A DNA stretch of 64,000 nucleotides from the NCBI RefSeq assembly GCF_029227915.1, contig NC_079884.1:13516001-13580000 (forward strand), read 5' to 3'. This DNA is from Hydractinia symbiolongicarpus. Its lineage: Eukaryota; Cnidaria; Hydrozoa; Anthoathecata; Hydractiniidae. The notes under the pieces were generated by a model. The model was not told the origin of the DNA, searched no databases, and saw only the letters and a program-made list of their open reading frames with translations. Position 1 is the stretch's first letter; each line of letters begins with the position of its first letter. The position numbers and the translations under genes are program-made. Shown here in pieces: positions 60,452 to 64,000 of this stretch.

Positions 60452-63400
60452 ATGGATAACAAACCTGTTTTGTCCATTGTTAGGATTCTTCCAGACACTT
60501 TATTGCCCGTTAAGAGCTCTACAAGACTCAAAGTAAGTGTCTTTAAACGCATAGTTCTCCCTACCCTGGCTTCTTATAAAAATTTCTAAAAGGACGTAAT
60601 AAAAACACCTTTTTAACCTCTAACCACCCCAGTCCATATATTTACGTATAGCTAGATAATTATCTAACAAATGGCTCTTGGCAGATGCGCCAAAAATACT
60701 TGCTACAAAACTATGTGGTTGTAACTATGGCTAGACTCTTTGACTTAGAGAAGTTGGGTTTCATTTGTAAGCTTTTATAGCAGACTTTTTTATTTTTTTA
60801 GGCAGGTTTTACAGATATCTGGTGTTAGTCATTTAAAGCTCTAAAAATAAGGTTGTTTGGTTAGTCGGAAAATAAAAACTTGACCACTCAACATTAAAGT
60901 CTGTTAGCTATACTTTAGTACCTCACTCTCATTTTTCATGTCAACATAAGAGTCTCCTGTTTCAATTCTCATTTTATTTAAGAGATATTACTATATATAT
61001 AAAAGTTTTGCTTATCAACAAATCCTGAACCTAAGGAAATAGTGCATATTCAGGATTTTATAACTTGAAAAATATTAAGCATCTCTGAAATTTTTATATT
61101 GAAAGAACTCCACTGGCATACTTTAAAATACGGAAAATAAGCTTTACCTCTTTATTAATGTTCTACTTATAGAACTTGAAAGTTTTGCTGAGTATGTGAA
61201 ATTAAAACTTCGTATACATTCGATGCTGAGATTAATTGCTATTATAAATGATAATTTTAGAAACTATAAATATTAAAATTCAAATAAGTTTAAAATATGA
61301 AACTGAATTGTTAAAAACCCATGCATGCCTTGCGAAAACTATTAAACACCAACACTATAGCACTGCAGAATACTGAATATAGCTCTTGTACTCTGTGCGG
61401 GAGACCAGGGTTTAGAAAAAAATGAAACAGACTATTCAAAATCATTGGACAGTAAAGGAAGAGATGTCCTTTAACTTTTTTGGAAAGTTAAAAGTTTCTT
61501 TTTAAGCAGAACATGCTTTTGGACAACTTTCATTTTTCAACCTTTATTTATTCTGCGTACATCAACAAAAGAAGATCAAACAGTAGAACAAACCAACATA
61601 AAATTTTCAGTAGTGTAATTTTTTCTTGTTTTTTTTCCTGTTAAGTTACCAAAATTGTTTCCTATTTTAATACTAGTCGATAAGGCTGTGGTAAAATCCA
61701 CTTAGGCAGAAGGACAATGGAAAAATAGGTTGTTTTAGATTTTTTGCTGTTGTCAGCAGTGCAATTACAAAAAATTTTGGCGAAATTTAGTTTATTCGTT
61801 GCCTGTACTGTGCAGAGGTTTAAACACTGACCAAGAAAATGTATATGATCATGTCTTTTTGATAAGTGGTTAATGAGATATAAGGGTTTTAAAATTTTGC
61901 TGACGTCAGCGATGGCCAGTCAAACCCCCCAAAATTTTTTTTTAGAAATTTGTATATCTGCTGCCTTCATTGTATAGGTCTTGAAATCAATGATGAATGA
62001 ATGATCAAGAAAATGTATAGGATCACGTATTTTTGACAAACGGTTTCAGAGATATTAGGGTCAACCCATCCATGCCGAAACGGATTCGGGGACCTAGGTT
62101 TAGGAATCTTACCCAAATTGGTCCCAGGCGGTCCCTAGTTACCTACGCAGGAGATGATGTCAGTTATTTCCACCCTTTTCCAAGTTATTTAGCCTTAAAT
62201 TTAAAAGTGCAATGCAATAGCTTCACTAATCTTAATATATACTTTCCATTGATGTCAATATTGCTTTAACGTTAAAGTTTGGTAATTTACAGAACAAATT
62301 TATAGACAATGTTTTATAGACTTTATCAAAGAAATTTTATCCACTTTGCAAAAGTGACAGACAGACAGAACTAGCGTATTGTTATATAGATAATCACTTT
62401 CCACTATGAATGATATTTCCAGTTAACAAAAATTGTAGAATTTAGTGCTTCACCAGTGTTGATGTTATCATAGTTGTGCATTTGTAATAGCAAGAGTTCG
62501 TGCATTTTCTTTGATTTATTGTTTAGTAATTTTCAGTTTTCAACAATGTTGTTCGTTGAAATACTTTCAAGGAAATATTTTATTAAACTAAAAGAAAAGA
62601 TTTAGGTCTTCTGACATTGAAATTTTATTTTACATATATAAAAAATTACGAAACGTAGACATATAATTTTTTTAGTTTAATGCATTGATGGATTAACTCT
62701 TTAAGTTTAATCACATTTTTTAATTATCACTTTTTGCTTTGTTGTTTTGAATTGGTGTGTGTATGTATGTGTGTGTGTGTGTGTGTGTGTTTATGGAAGA
62801 CTTGTAAATTTTTGTTGACAGCAAACTTGAAAAAGCAAACTTCAAATTGTGATATCCCTTAATTCAATAATTGTATGATGAGCATTTGTTCTCTGTTATT
62901 GGGGACAACAATGCAACAATATAATATCTGTACTACTTTTTAGTATCACTGCATAACTGCATCTCACAACTTCATTTGTTTGGGTGCCTCTACTGGCAGT
63001 GTGTACATATTTGATCGACACTCTGGTTGTCTTATCAAATTCATCAGCAATAAGGTGAGGATGTACTTTATTTATTATAAAATTGGTTAAATGACCCATG
63101 GAAAAGTCCACTTGATTAGGTCAGCAAACAGTGATATAGTTCGAAAATAAATGATCCATCCACATGTAATCCCTACATTTGGTAGAGCTTAAAACGCTAG
63201 GAACAATTTATATATGAACTGTTACATAGATATTATGGTTTAAAAAGTTTCAATGATGTCATCAACCTGTCTGTTCCTAAACAGATTGGTTGACCCAGCT
63301 TCAGGAAATTGGTCTTAATTTGGTTCTAGGTATTCTCTAGCTAGTTATGCCTGAGTTCATATCATTTATTTTCAACCATTTCTAAGTTATAAGTGCAATG

Positions 63401-63883
63401 CAATGGTGTTACTTATTTTTGATACTATTGGAGTCAATCTTTGTGATGACGTAATGTTTACATAACCAATTAACATATTATACTAATCTTCAGATATTGT
63501 GCATTTCTTAGGAGAAAGAAAAAAATCCCCGTCTGGTTCTGTATTTTCACTCACAGACACTCATACAATTATTTTTCTATTATTTAAAACGTGACTTTTT
63601 TAGGCGAATCCAATTGTGTTATTAAAATTCTCATACGATGAAAGCTTACTTGTAGCTGCTGATAGGTAATCAATAAACGCTTGCTTTTAACTTTTATTGG
63701 GAATTGTGTCTTGATACTTAAAGCTTAAGCATCAAAAACAAACATTAGATCAACTTGAAAATTCATTTGCATAATATTTAGACTGGGTGAAACTCTGTAT
63801 TATGTATATATTTTTTTTTGTTTTGATTTTGCAGCCTTGGTCTAATTACTTGTTGGGAGGTGTCTGCAAACCAGGATTTCAAG
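60452..63883 (+). CDS. HPS5-like WD40 protein, first four exons (partial)
   Basis: Exons 60452-60532, 62944-63054, 63604-63665 and 63835-63883, with phases that join. The protein begins MDNKPVLSIVRILPD; then LPVKSSTRLK, LGASTGSVYIFDRHSG, and SLGLITCWEV, WD40-type beta-propeller blades at the N-terminus. The spacing of SSTRLK before a LGA.TG.VYIF blade and of a LGLITCWEV blade matches the HPS5 N-terminus (subunit of BLOC-2, which works in the biogenesis of lysosome-related organelles). TECPR2-like proteins have a related propeller and remain an alternative. The gene continues past the window end. Two introns contain Helitron-family copies. The start was chosen because the frame upstream has no other in-frame ATG. 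Confidence 0.65.
61673..62390 (-). mobile_element. Non-autonomous Helitron, 718 bp (copy 4)
   Basis: On the minus strand it starts A|TCTATATAACAATACG followed by a CTGTCTGTCTGTC tract and ends with a GTGGATTTTACCAC hairpin and CGACTAG|T. Same ends as the 110- and 138-bp copies but with ~600 bp of internal sequence. In the first intron of the HPS5-like gene. Confidence 0.8.
62755..62791. repeat. (GT)n microsatellite
   Basis: About 37 bp of GT with one GTAT interruption. Confidence 0.9.
63085..63490 (-). mobile_element. Diverged Helitron-family copy (copy 5)
   Basis: Internal sequence aligns with copy 4: the GGTTCTAGG / GTCCCAGG, TAGCTAGTTATGCCTGAG and AAGTGCAATGCAATGG blocks occur in the same order. 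The CTAG end is not recognisable and the hairpin is reduced (CCATGGAAAAGTCCAC). In the second intron of the HPS5-like gene. Confidence 0.55.
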
Positions 63884-64000
63884 GTTTGAAGTTTGCTTAA
63901 TTATATATTTAAAAATTAATTGTATGAAGCATTCATATTATAATTATAAAATGAGGCTTTATACTTTTATTGATTACTTTTATTGATTTTATTGATTAAT

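Overview
This is a eukaryotic, AT-rich, intron-rich window that most resembles an early-branching metazoan, probably a cnidarian (hydrozoan-like). The reasons are a secreted SUEL-lectin/serine-protease gene built of phase-1 exon modules, cathepsin D-like and HPS5-like animal genes, and a typical metazoan mix of mobile elements (Ngaro/DIRS, BEL/Pao, Helitron, Penelope, CR1-like LINE, Polinton-type polymerase relic, tRNA-derived SINE). The species assignment is inference.

Layout. 1-3.2 kb (+): 3' part of a SUEL lectin-trypsin gene with six readable exons; its last exon is not found. 6.0-7.4 kb and 14.6-16.0 kb (-): two single-exon MFSD8-like transporters, near-identical in their 5' halves. Between them lies an Ngaro-like tyrosine-recombinase retrotransposon (9.2-14.0 kb, -). 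17.6-25.8 kb (+): BEL/Pao LTR retrotransposon with ~1% diverged LTRs, a ~148-bp tandem-repeat leader, a broken gag region and a long open pol, abutting a truncated Helitron. 27.1-29.4 kb: decayed protein-primed-type DNA polymerase B relic (-) and a ~62-bp minisatellite. 29.9-35.0 kb (-): exons of transposon-like genes (a broken PHD-like finger; a KRBA2-type integrase with an in-frame stop). 35.9-36.2 kb (+): a small secreted cysteine-rich protein. 38 kb: ankyrin relic.

40.2-47.9 kb and 54.3-60.1 kb (-): tandem cathepsin D-like aspartic proteases with the same eight-exon structure (389 and 386 residues). The fourth intron of the first copy has been enlarged from ~0.3 to ~3.7 kb by an RT-bearing retroelement and a 1,000-bp inverted-repeat element. 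The second copy is head-to-head, ~350 bp apart, with the first exons of an HPS5-like WD40 protein (60.5-63.9 kb, +) that runs off the window.

Host genes that look intact are two proteases, two transporters and one small secreted protein. The two edge genes (SUEL-protease and HPS5-like) are incomplete. Most of the rest is transposon-derived. The cleanest repeat signal is a family of very short non-autonomous Helitrons (110 bp to ~0.7 kb) with canonical 5'-TC and hairpin-CTAG-3' ends inserted between A and T, in at least three and probably five or more copies across the window.
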